Assembly: GCA_013044365.1 (NCBI GenBank)
Contig: JABEUP010000033.1
Location: 1-6,686 of the forward strand
Reading direction: 5' to 3'
Origin: Acidimicrobiaceae bacterium
GTDB taxonomy: Bacteria > Actinomycetota > Acidimicrobiia > Acidimicrobiales > Acidimicrobiaceae
Length of the DNA stretch: 6,686 nt
Notes under the pieces: generated by a model
Databases searched by the model: none
Told to the model about the DNA's origin: nothing
The model's input: only the letters and a program-made list of their open reading frames with translations
In this document: piece after piece, positions 1 through 6,400 of the stretch
Numbering within the stretch: the first letter of the stretch is position 1
Layout: every line of letters begins with the position of its first letter
Translations under genes and position numbers: made by a program

Positions 1-173
1 CCTTTACGGTAACCGAGCTTGGGCTGAACGTTACGATTGCTCCGGAAGGAACTGCCAAGTTCAGTTTCACCGCCAAAACCGCTGGTACTTACGCTTGGTA
101 CTGCGCCATTCCATGTGGCAGCTGGGTAATGAGCAATCCTGGTTATATGAAGGGTGATTTCAAAGTAGCCTAA
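1..173 (+). CDS. Cupredoxin-like copper-binding protein, C-terminal end (partial)
   Basis: The reading frame enters from the left edge (first full codon at 3) and stops at TAA 171-173, leaving 56 residues. The visible part has the beta-strand pattern of a cupredoxin C-terminus: F-T-V-T-E-L-G-L-N-V, then TAKFSFTAKTAGTYAWYC, then CAIPCG and a final GYMKGDFKVA. The TAGTY-x-W-Y-C strand leading into a Cys-containing copper loop is typical of plastocyanin/rusticyanin proteins and of the CuA domain of cytochrome c oxidase subunit II. Two Cys are spaced by three residues as in CuA, but the His expected four residues after the second Cys is not there (the loop reads CGSWVMSNPGYM). It is therefore not a standard CuA site. 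The family suggests electron transfer on the outer face of the membrane. The N-terminus, any signal peptide and the first His ligand lie outside the window, so the exact subfamily is open. Confidence 0.7.
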   Translation, partial: FTVTELGLNVTIAPEGTAKFSFTAKTAGTYAWYCAIPCGSWVMSNPGYMKGDFKVA

Positions 174-210
174 GCTTTTGAAACTCAGGCAAATATTATT
201 GCCAGCCACG

Positions 211-250
211 TCAGGGCCGAGATAGATCCTATCTCGGCCCTGGGGCTTTT
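211..250 (+). terminator. Rho-independent terminator after the cupredoxin gene
   Basis: A perfect 14-bp inverted repeat (CAGGGCCGAGATAG at 212-225 and its complement at 229-242) encloses a 3-base ATC loop. It begins 38 bases after the TAA stop. A short CTTTT run follows at 246-250. The stem is long and GC-rich at the base. The T tract is modest and separated by GGG, so the stem does most of the work. Confidence 0.8.
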
Positions 251-393
251 AATTGCCCGTTCCGTCTGAATGCATGACAGCTGCCGGTTATTTTCAGTTG
301 CAACGGTTCAAAGTTGACCTCTTCGGGGGTCCCGGTATTAGTTCGGTCCGCTGAACGTCCTATTTCTAATCTTATCAGCTGGATATTTGGCTA

Positions 394-422
394 TTTACAT
401 TGCTCTTAGAACGCAATAGTAT
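394..422 (+). promoter_or_regulatory. Likely sigma70-type promoter of the acetyl-CoA synthetase gene
   Basis: TTTACA at 394-399 (5 of 6 matches to TTGACA) is followed after exactly 17 bases by TAGTAT at 417-422 (4 of 6 matches to TATAAT). Transcription would start near 429, giving a leader of about 33 bases before the TTG start at 462. A 13-bp palindrome covers the -10 box. A second, weaker candidate lies upstream: TTGACC at 314-319, 16 bases, TATTAG at 336-341. Confidence 0.45.
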
Positions 423-425
423 TGC
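413..425. promoter_or_regulatory. Palindrome GCAATA-G-TATTGC on the -10 box, operator candidate
   Basis: GCAATA (413-418) and TATTGC (420-425) are exact complements around a single central G. The element covers the predicted -10 hexamer at 417-422, where a bound repressor would block RNA polymerase. It could also be chance: a 6-bp half-site is short, and I see no second copy in the window. Confidence 0.3.
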
Positions 426-449
426 TTCGCTGTTTACTCGGTAGAGCGG

Positions 450-455
450 GGAGGT
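450..455 (+). promoter_or_regulatory. Ribosome binding site that fixes the TTG start of acs
   Basis: GGAGGT, within GGGGAGGT (448-455), is a near-perfect Shine-Dalgarno sequence placed 6 bases before the TTG at 462. No ATG occurs in frame nearby, and the N-terminal length from this TTG fits the family, so the TTG is taken as the start. Confidence 0.8.
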
Positions 456-461
456 CGAGCA

Positions 462-2576
462 TTGCCGACGGATGAAGAGGAACAGGTTTCTGAAGCCCAG
501 ATCGCAGTTCACTGGCGCGAAGAGGAATTTTACTATCCACCAGCGAAATTCATTGGACAGTCCAACGCGTCTGATCCTGCCATCCTTGAGAGATTTAGCG
601 AGGAGAATTTCCCAGAGTGTTTCAAAGAGTATGCCGATCTGCTTAGTTGGGATCATTATTGGCATACGACTCTAGATACCAGCAACCCTCCGTTTTGGAA
701 GTGGTTTGTGGGCGGAAAGCTGAACGCGTCATACAACTGTGTTGACAGGCATCTGGAGAAGAACCGCAATAAAGCGGCAATCCTTTGGGCGCCTGAGCTG
801 GAGAGCGAAGAGATCAAAGCAATCACTTACCAGGAACTCTATGAGCAGGTTAATGAGTTTGCGGTGTTGCTGAGAGACTTTTGCGGTCTCAAAACCGGAG
901 ACCGTGTTACCTTCCACATGCCAATGGTTCCGGAGTTGCCGGTGTCTATGCTTGCGTGTGCGCGCCTCGGGATAATCCACTCGGAAGTGTTTGCCGGATT
1001 TAGCGGCGCTGCGTGCGGTGGCCGGATTGCCGACTCGGGAAGCCACATTCTTATTACCATGGACAGCTACTACCGCAACGGGGAACTGGCTGATCATAAA
1101 GTCAAGGCGGATGAGGCAATAGTCACCGCCCATGAGCAGGGATTCGATATAGAAAAGGTACTGGTATGGCGACGGTATCCAGACAGATACGGGTCTAATT
1201 CTCCGATGGTTAAAGGCCGCGACTTTTTCGTTGACGAGGTGCTCAAGGATTACAAAAATCAGATAGTAAGCCCTGTTTCCATGCCAGCCGAGGCACCGCT
1301 GTTTCTGATGTATACAAGTGGATCAACTGGCAAGCCAAAGGGATGCCAACACAGTACGGGAGGATATCTCTCCTATGTCGCCGGGACTTCGAAGTACTAT
1401 CAGGATATCCATCCCGAAGATACCTACTGGTGTATGGCCGATATCGGCTGGATCACCGGTCACTCCTATATTGTCTACGGCCCCTTAGCTCTCGGAGCTA
1501 CCACAGTGATGTTCGAGGGAGTGCCGACATATCCTGATTCGGGCCGTGCCTGGCGGATAGCTGAGCGGCTGGGGGTGAACATATTTCACACTGCGCCAAC
1601 CACAATTCGAATGTTGCGCAAATTGGGACCTGACGAGCCAAAGAAGTACAACTACCACTTCAAGCACATGACAACCGTCGGTGAGCCTATCGAGCCGGAA
1701 GTTTGGCGCTGGTATCAGGAGTCGGTCGGGAAAGGTGAAGCGGTCATCGTAGACACTTGGTGGCAGACGGAGAACGGCGGCTTTTTGGGAAGTACGCTTC
1801 CAGCGCTTCAGCCGATGAAGCCCGGAAGCTGTGGTCCCGGCGTTCTGGGTGTCTACCCGGTTATATATGACGAAGATGGCAACGAGGTCGAGGCGGGAAG
1901 CGGCAGGGCAGGAAACATTTGCATACGCAACCCATGGCCCGGAATCCTTCAAACCATTTACGGACAGCCGGAGAGATTTGTTCAGGTCTACTACGAAAAG
2001 TATTGCAAAGATCCCAAAAGCAAGGATTGGCGCGACTGGCCGTACTTTGCCGGAGACGGCGCAGTCAAAGCCAAGGACGGTTATTTCCGAATTCTTGGCC
2101 GGGTAGACGACGTCATTAACGTGGCAGGGCACAGGCTTGGAACCAAGGAGCTTGAGTCCGCCAGCTTGACGGTTCCGGAGATCGCTGAAGCTGCTGCGGT
2201 GCCGGTAATGGATGATCTGCGCGGACGCGTGGTTGAGATGTATGTTTCACTGAAACCTGGGAACAAGCCGAGTAAGGAAATCTCGGACAAAGTGATCAAG
2301 GCCATTGAAACTGAGATCGGTAAGATTGCCCGTCCAAAGAATGTCTGGATTGTACAGGACATGCCTAAGACGCGTTCCGGAAAGATCATGCGAAGGGTGA
2401 TTGCCGGTATATCCAACTTCACCGATCCCGGAGATCTGACGACACTTGCCAATGCGGAAGTGGTGGAGAGTATCCGTCATCAGGTCCAGCGCGAAAAATT
2501 GGCAAAAGGTGAACTTCCGCGTGAACTTTCACCTAAGGAAGTGGAGGAAATCAAGGCCTTCGGCCACGTCGACTAG
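462..2576 (+). CDS. acs: Acetyl-CoA synthetase (AMP-forming)
   Basis: A 704-residue member of the ANL adenylate-forming superfamily that converts acetate, ATP and CoA to acetyl-CoA, AMP and PPi in the cytoplasm. An ACAS_N-type region (about 53-110) includes SNPPFWKWFVGGKLN and NCVDRHL. The ATP P-loop is YTSGSTGKPKG (284-294). DIGWITGHSY (327-336) and VDTWWQTENGG (430-440) form the acyl pocket. GDG (531-533), GRVDD (546-550) and GHRLGT (556-561) form the nucleotide site and hinge. PKTRSGK (635-641) ends in the catalytic Lys641, the lysine that Pat-type acetyltransferases silence in known Acs enzymes. Trp434, matching Trp414 of Salmonella Acs, points to acetate rather than longer acids. Ile331 sits where Salmonella has Val310. 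Length is a little above the usual 650. The start is TTG with a strong ribosome binding site. It appears monocistronic, with its own promoter region. A propionate-active enzyme is possible but less likely. Confidence 0.93.
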   Translation: MPTDEEEQVSEAQIAVHWREEEFYYPPAKFIGQSNASDPAILERFSEENFPECFKEYADLLSWDHYWHTTLDTSNPPFWKWFVGGKLNASYNCVDRHLEKNRNKAAILWAPELESEEIKAITYQELYEQVNEFAVLLRDFCGLKTGDRVTFHMPMVPELPVSMLACARLGIIHSEVFAGFSGAACGGRIADSGSHILITMDSYYRNGELADHKVKADEAIVTAHEQGFDIEKVLVWRRYPDRYGSNSPMVKGRDFFVDEVLKDYKNQIVSPVSMPAEAPLFLMYTSGSTGKPKGCQHSTGGYLSYVAGTSKYYQDIHPEDTYWCMADIGWITGHSYIVYGPLALGATTVMFEGVPTYPDSGRAWRIAERLGVNIFHTAPTTIRMLRKLGPDEPKKYNYHFKHMTTVGEPIEPEVWRWYQESVGKGEAVIVDTWWQTENGGFLGSTLPALQPMKPGSCGPGVLGVYPVIYDEDGNEVEAGSGRAGNICIRNPWPGILQTIYGQPERFVQVYYEKYCKDPKSKDWRDWPYFAGDGAVKAKDGYFRILGRVDDVINVAGHRLGTKELESASLTVPEIAEAAAVPVMDDLRGRVVEMYVSLKPGNKPSKEISDKVIKAIETEIGKIARPKNVWIVQDMPKTRSGKIMRRVIAGISNFTDPGDLTTLANAEVVESIRHQVQREKLAKGELPRELSPKEVEEIKAFGHVD

Positions 2577-2666
2577 AACCTCGTTTCATGGAGTCTTGCA
2601 GTATCGGTCGAATCTGGAATGATATTAAAGGCGTCGGCTGTCTAAAGCCTTGATTGCAAAGTTGTG

Positions 2667-2690
2667 GCAGGGCCTTCAAGTTGGCCCTGC
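2667..2690 (+). terminator. Hairpin downstream of acs, possible terminator without a T run
   Basis: GCAGGGCC (2667-2674) and GGCCCTGC (2683-2690) form a perfect 8-bp stem with an 8-base loop, 90 bases after the acs stop. Its arms share CAGGGCC/GGCCCTG with the terminator at 211-250. There is no T tract after it; CCGGGC follows instead, which could form a competing fold. It may be a terminator or mRNA end-protecting structure for acs, or part of the leader of the next small gene. Confidence 0.4.
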
Positions 2691-2724
2691 CCGGGCTAGC
2701 AATGAAATGTGGGGTGCCATAGCT

Positions 2725-3012
2725 ATGACATGGCACTACATAGCAGGTGAACTGTCACTGTTGCTTGGGGAACTCCAAGAAGTGGCCAGAGATGAGACGA
2801 TAGTCCGGGAGATATCGGATCTGCGAAAAGAAGCCGAAACGGTATCATTCACCGCTTTGGCCAATATCGCCGCCGAGTCTCTTGCTTTGGCCAATGATAT
2901 GTGCGAGCTATCTCTGGCAGTTGGAGACAGCCGTGGCTTCACCCGTCAACTGAGCATTTGCAATGAGTTGTGGTGTTTCGGGGTTTCCGCAGGTTTATTT
3001 TGCGATGATTAA
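2725..3012 (+). CDS. Unrecognised 95-residue helical small protein
   Basis: I do not recognise this protein. From ATG 2725 it reads MTWHYIAGELSLLLGELQEV and continues with a charged stretch (VARDETIVREISDLRKEAET, about 20-39). A long Ala/Leu-rich region (41-66) follows, and the end contains Cys60, Cys79, Cys84 and Cys93. The heptad-like spacing of Leu/Ile with Glu/Arg suggests amphipathic helices, perhaps a helical bundle. I see no signal peptide and no clear membrane segment. The start was chosen because GGGGTG (2711-2716) lies 8 bases upstream, and because the hairpin at 2667-2690 would fall inside the gene if translation began at the upstream in-frame TTG 2650. ATG 2707 is another option. 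The gene follows acs on the same strand after about 150 bases. Four cysteines near the C-terminus could bind metal or form disulfides, but this is inference. It could be a spurious frame, though the composition looks protein-like. Confidence 0.55.
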   Translation: MTWHYIAGELSLLLGELQEVARDETIVREISDLRKEAETVSFTALANIAAESLALANDMCELSLAVGDSRGFTRQLSICNELWCFGVSAGLFCDD

Positions 3013-3086
3013 GACTTGAGATTCGCCTAAAACCCGCCGGTTGTCTTAGCGGAATGGTTCATCGTAGGTGTGATCATGCCTGTTCA

Positions 3087-3102
3087 GAGGTGCTGACACC
3101 TC
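3087..3102. repeat. Small hairpin GAGGTG-CTGA-CACCTC in the P450 upstream region
   Basis: A perfect 6-bp inverted repeat with a 4-base loop lies 74 bases after the small-protein stop and 123 bases before the P450 start. There is no T run, so it is a poor terminator. It may be an operator for the P450 gene or a minor RNA structure. I find no convincing promoter hexamers in the 213-base gap between the two genes. Confidence 0.35.
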
Positions 3103-3225
3103 CCCATTGTCAAAAGTTATGAGACATAGGGCATCAACCGGTGGTAGTTTTACAAGAAAACGTTGGCAAAAGTGGTGTGAATAAATTGGACAGCTATCTT
3201 TCCACCCAGCCAGGCCGTACGAGCC

Positions 3226-4452
3226 ATGACGAATAGTGAGGCGCGAGCATTGAGTGCTATTGAGAGTAAGACCGATTTACAGCCCGACTGGGGGTTGAGC
3301 CAGTTCGATCCCTGGGATCGAAGGATCACAGAAACAAACATTTGGCCTATTTATAGGGCCATGAGGGAGGCTGGTCCTGTTGTCCACAGTGATGCACTTG
3401 GAGGGTTCTGGTCCATCACCCGATATCAAGAGGTACGTGCCGCAGCACTGGATCATAGAAACTTTTCCTCCGATCACGCGCTTGAGATTGGCAAGCAGAA
3501 CTGGACTGGGAGACCTCGGACCCGTCTGATAGAGACTGATCCTCCCGAACACACCAGACAACGTAAAGCGATGCAGGCACCCATTCTTCAAAAGCGGATG
3601 GGGGAATTTTCTGACGGTATTCGCACCAGCGTGAAAGAACTTTTGGGGCGGATAGCAGAACTCAAGGAGTTCGACATCGTCACAGACCTCGCGGAGCCTA
3701 TACCACAAGAGGTGCTGGGTCAGATTCTCGGATTTGATTTGGAGACGCGCCGAAGAAACCGCGAGTTGGTTCGTAGATTCGTGCACGCTGACCTGGCGAC
3801 CAGTGAGGATGCCCACGCTGATTTCTGGGCATTTCTTATCGAAACAATTCAAGACCGTCTGCGCCACCCCGGCGACGACTTTCTGAGCCAACTATGCATG
3901 AGCGAGGTGGAAGGTCAGCGTTTTAGCGAGTCCGAACTTGTGGGGATGCTGCACGGATTTGCCCTTGCCGGCCACCACACCGCCATTGACGGGATATCGT
4001 CACTGCTTATCCACGCCTCAAAAGATGATGTGAAGGCGGCATATATCGCTGATCCGTCCATCGGAACCCAAATCGTCGAAGAGACTTTGCGCTGTGATCC
4101 TCCAATCCATCTTGAAGGCCGCACCACCACGACAGATATGGTCATTGGCGGAGTTGCGATTCCTGCAGGAGAGTCGGTTGCACTTCTGTATGGATCAGCT
4201 AACCATGACGACAGTTTCTTCCCGAGCCCTGAGGAGTTTCAACCAACGCGTTCGCCAAACCAGCACCTGTCATTTGGCTACGGAATTCACATGTGCATTG
4301 GCCTGCATCTGGCCCGGCTGGAAATGAACACCATTCTTGATGAGATGTTCAAGTGGTTTCCGTCCTATCGGTTGACTGGTCCACCTGTGGGAACCGGCAT
4401 GGTCTTCGGCCATCATATGGGCTGGGAATCGATACCTGCTGCCATCGAATGA
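3226..4452 (+). CDS. Cytochrome P450 monooxygenase
   Basis: A 408-residue soluble bacterial P450, which uses O2 and electrons from separate redox partners to hydroxylate or otherwise oxidise an organic substrate. Visible landmarks in order: DPPEHTRQRK (105-114, C-helix with His109 and Arg113); the I-helix FALAGHHTA (245-253); EETLR (285-289) carrying the ExxR pair Glu286/Arg289; EEFQPTR (336-342) as the PERF-like loop; and the heme loop FGYGIHMCIG (350-359) with Cys357 as axial heme ligand. Length and order match bacterial class I P450s, and there is no transmembrane anchor. The motif AGHHT has His251 where Asp or Glu normally precedes Thr252. ATG 3226 is the first possible start after the in-frame stop at 3178, but its ribosome binding site is weak. 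No ferredoxin or ferredoxin reductase is nearby, so partners must be encoded elsewhere. Substrate and CYP family cannot be named from the sequence alone. Confidence 0.93.
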   Translation: MTNSEARALSAIESKTDLQPDWGLSQFDPWDRRITETNIWPIYRAMREAGPVVHSDALGGFWSITRYQEVRAAALDHRNFSSDHALEIGKQNWTGRPRTRLIETDPPEHTRQRKAMQAPILQKRMGEFSDGIRTSVKELLGRIAELKEFDIVTDLAEPIPQEVLGQILGFDLETRRRNRELVRRFVHADLATSEDAHADFWAFLIETIQDRLRHPGDDFLSQLCMSEVEGQRFSESELVGMLHGFALAGHHTAIDGISSLLIHASKDDVKAAYIADPSIGTQIVEETLRCDPPIHLEGRTTTTDMVIGGVAIPAGESVALLYGSANHDDSFFPSPEEFQPTRSPNQHLSFGYGIHMCIGLHLARLEMNTILDEMFKWFPSYRLTGPPVGTGMVFGHHMGWESIPAAIE

Positions 4453-4468
4453 GGGTTTTATAAAACCC
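4453..4468. repeat. Perfect 16-bp palindrome directly after the P450 stop
   Basis: GGGTTTTATAAAACCC is identical on both strands and begins at the base after the TGA stop (4450-4452). As RNA it would give a weak hairpin. As DNA it could be a protein-binding site. Read from the minus strand, its T run lies just beyond the neighbouring hairpin, so it may supply the T-rich tail of the UbiD-gene terminator. Confidence 0.5.
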
Positions 4469-4516
4469 AAAGGGCGGCACGCCCCAGTCTAAAAAGACTG
4501 GGTAACGCCACCCTTT
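4469..4516. terminator. Compound bidirectional terminator between convergent genes
   Basis: The inner stem CCCAGTCT (4483-4490) and AGACTGGG (4495-4502) is perfect, with an AAAA loop. The outer arms AAAGGG (4469-4474) and CCCTTT (4511-4516), plus GGC (4476-4478) with GCC (4507-4509), extend it through small bulges. It lies between the P450 gene on + and the UbiD-like gene on -, which end 97 bases apart, so it can stop transcription from both sides. The T runs are short (TTT on +, and TTTT after GGG on -). Confidence 0.7.
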
Positions 4517-4549
4517 GCCATCAACAGTTACTTACAGTTATGTAATTTG

Positions 4550-6055
4550 TTATATGTGAAGCTCTTCCTCCGGATTGTCGAATACCTTCAGCGCCGGTGC
4601 CTTTCCAGGCATTCCCAGCTCGTCCCAGCGGGCCAGGGCATTTTCGTACTGGCCGGTTGTCAGCGCGGTTCTGCGTGAGAAGGTCTTAATGTTCTTGAAC
4701 TCTTTGCAGGCGTAAATAAGGGCCTTGGATCCATACGGACGCTCCTCATTAGGGTTCTTGCTCGGGTCAAGATAGGTTGACCAGGTGTTGCGCAAGATGT
4801 CTATATCCTCTGAAACCCTGCACCTTGTGGAAGCGGCCCAAATGACCTGTTCAAGGTCGGACGGATCGATATCCTCGTCCACAACGTAGATAAATTTTGC
4901 AAAGTAGGCTCCTCCCGCGCACTGTGCAGCGATCGCGGCGGCCTGTTGCGCATGTCCGGCATACATCTGCTGGAGCGATACCACGGTCATGCCAAAACCG
5001 CCGGCGGCAGAAGGAACGGACCACCCACCGTGAATACCCGGGATACCACACGCCTCTAGGTCACGCCATACCCTGGCGCCTCGCATAACCGCAAGGAACA
5101 GATTTTGCTCGCATGACGGATGGTCGGCCATCAGGGCTGCTGTCATGATTGGCTGGTTTCTGAAATAAATTGCCTTGACTTCGATGCTTGGAGTTTGCTC
5201 AAGCCCCGGCCGGCCGTAGTAGCCGGTGAATTCTCCAAAAGGTCCCTCTTCGCGTCCGCCGTCGGGGTATGAATAGCCCTCGATTACCAATTCAGCTCTC
5301 GCCGGGATCGGAAGTCCGGTGATTTTACCGGGGACGGTCTCGATCGGAGAGCCCTGGATTGCTCCTGCCGCATCATACTCGGACTCCTGTTTTGGGAATC
5401 CCGTTGCTGCGCATATGAACAGCAGAGGATCCACGCCGTAGACGCTGACTACCGGGCATGGCTTGCCTTTTGCCCACCATTTTTCACGGTCGAGCAGGGT
5501 GTCCTTGCCGGGCGATGAATAGTAGCCGACCCTGTCTTTCTCCTCGATCATTTGCCGATAAGTACCCAGGTTGATCCTGCCTGAATCGGGGTCCTGGGTT
5601 ATGATCACGTCAGCGGTACCAATGTAAGGTCCGCCGTCCCGCACCCAGTGGGTTGGAGTCGGAAAATAGTTCAAGTCGATGTCGTCGCCCATCCAGACGT
5701 TTTCGTAGATCGGGGCATCCTTGGGATCTATGGAGACCGGCTTGATTTTTTCGTCGAACTTTTCCTTCACATATTGGACCAGCTCTATCGGCGTCTTGCC
5801 GGGAGGTGTCCGCATGGCTAGTGAAAGCCGGTTCATACTGTTGCCGATCGGGTTGAAGAGCACTCTTGCGTCGCCTTTATGCCCCTTTGGTTTTTCGAAC
5901 AACAACGTTGTCTGCTCTGAGTTCTTGCCATTTAGGTATGTCAGAGCCCCCATCTCAAGATGGGGGTCAACCTCTTGGGTTATGTGGGTGACCTCACCGA
6001 GTTTCTCCACATCATCCAACCAGTCTCGCAGGTCGCGGATATCGACTTTACTCAT
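4550..6055 (-). CDS. UbiD-family prenylated-FMN-dependent (de)carboxylase
   Basis: A 501-residue UbiD-family protein, a typical family length. These enzymes add or remove CO2 on aromatic or alpha,beta-unsaturated acids using prenylated FMN made by a UbiX-type partner. INLGTYR (161-167) supplies Asn162 and Arg167, matching Asn168 and Arg173 of Aspergillus Fdc1. SEYDAAGA (225-232) supplies Glu226, the likely metal ligand. REEGPFGEFTGYYG (268-281) supplies Glu270 and Glu275, matching Fdc1 Glu277 and Glu282, so the Arg-Glu-Glu set is intact. The third metal ligand, His191 in Fdc1, aligns with Asp185 in SSPGKDT. C-terminal family motifs YAGHAQ (365-370) and IWAASTR (405-411) are present. ATG 6055 has GGAGG seven bases upstream. 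No ubiX is visible. True ubiquinone-type UbiD, phenylphosphate-carboxylase-like and aryl or furan decarboxylase roles are all possible, and the substrate cannot be chosen from this sequence. No symbol is given because the family is functionally diverse. Confidence 0.92.
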   Translation of the reverse strand: MSKVDIRDLRDWLDDVEKLGEVTHITQEVDPHLEMGALTYLNGKNSEQTTLLFEKPKGHKGDARVLFNPIGNSMNRLSLAMRTPPGKTPIELVQYVKEKFDEKIKPVSIDPKDAPIYENVWMGDDIDLNYFPTPTHWVRDGGPYIGTADVIITQDPDSGRINLGTYRQMIEEKDRVGYYSSPGKDTLLDREKWWAKGKPCPVVSVYGVDPLLFICAATGFPKQESEYDAAGAIQGSPIETVPGKITGLPIPARAELVIEGYSYPDGGREEGPFGEFTGYYGRPGLEQTPSIEVKAIYFRNQPIMTAALMADHPSCEQNLFLAVMRGARVWRDLEACGIPGIHGGWSVPSAAGGFGMTVVSLQQMYAGHAQQAAAIAAQCAGGAYFAKFIYVVDEDIDPSDLEQVIWAASTRCRVSEDIDILRNTWSTYLDPSKNPNEERPYGSKALIYACKEFKNIKTFSRRTALTTGQYENALARWDELGMPGKAPALKVFDNPEEELHI

Positions 6056-6062
6056 TTCAAAA

Positions 6063-6067
6063 ACCTC
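6063..6067 (-). promoter_or_regulatory. Ribosome binding site of the UbiD-family gene
   Basis: On the minus strand GGAGG lies 7 bases before the ATG at 6055, within AACTGGAGGTTTTTG. It is a strong, well-placed Shine-Dalgarno sequence that supports this start. I could not find a matching pair of -35 and -10 hexamers for this gene with confidence. Confidence 0.8.
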
Positions 6068-6400
6068 CAGTTACATTCCGGCTGAACCGATAGTCATACG
6101 CTCTTTTTATGGTCGCAATCTCTTGAATTCCTATTAGCCGATCAAACGGTCTCTGCCTAGGTTGATCGCGGCATTGTGGCGGATTTTTACCCGGTTGCAG
6201 ATTTACCGCTGGGTGATGCTAAACCCACTGGCCCCTTAGACCTCCAACCTAAAATTTAGGCTGGCCGCATTCATTTGACAAAGCCGATCAGGCCAAGAGA
6301 GTAAGTTGCTCCCCCATCTGTATTCGATAAGTTCTGTTTTCCCCACTGCCTACTTTGACACGATGCCTTCCAATTTTCTAATCCGGAACTTCAGTTCCCA

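Noticed and set aside
1485..2132. Long antisense open frame (215 codons, - strand) inside acs
   Set aside because: It lies wholly opposite a well-supported acetyl-CoA synthetase, its product resembles no family, and it is explained by codon bias of the sense gene.
2650..2724. TTG 2650 as the start of the small protein, giving 120 residues
   Set aside because: The extra 25 codons have no good Shine-Dalgarno sequence and include an 8-bp hairpin that fits a terminator or leader better than coding sequence. ATG 2725 is preferred, with moderate certainty.
3277..3891. Antisense open frame (204 codons, - strand) inside the P450 gene
   Set aside because: The sense strand encodes clear P450 motifs across the region; the antisense product shows no recognisable domain or ribosome binding site.
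5721..6137. Rightward open frame (138 codons) across the start of the UbiD-family gene
   Set aside because: Its first two thirds are opposite conserved UbiD coding sequence, and the rest covers that gene's ribosome binding site and leader. The Ser/Arg-rich product looks like a shadow.
6248..6260. CCTAAA-A-TTTAGG as a regulator site for the UbiD-type gene
   Set aside because: The inverted repeat is exact but AT-rich and short, has no second copy and overlaps no promoter I could define. It is recorded only within the intergenic entry.
6275..6303. Perfect TTGACA at 6275 as a promoter for a rightward gene
   Set aside because: At spacings of 16 to 19 bases no sequence resembles a -10 box (AGAGTA and neighbours), so a single hexamer match is not enough.
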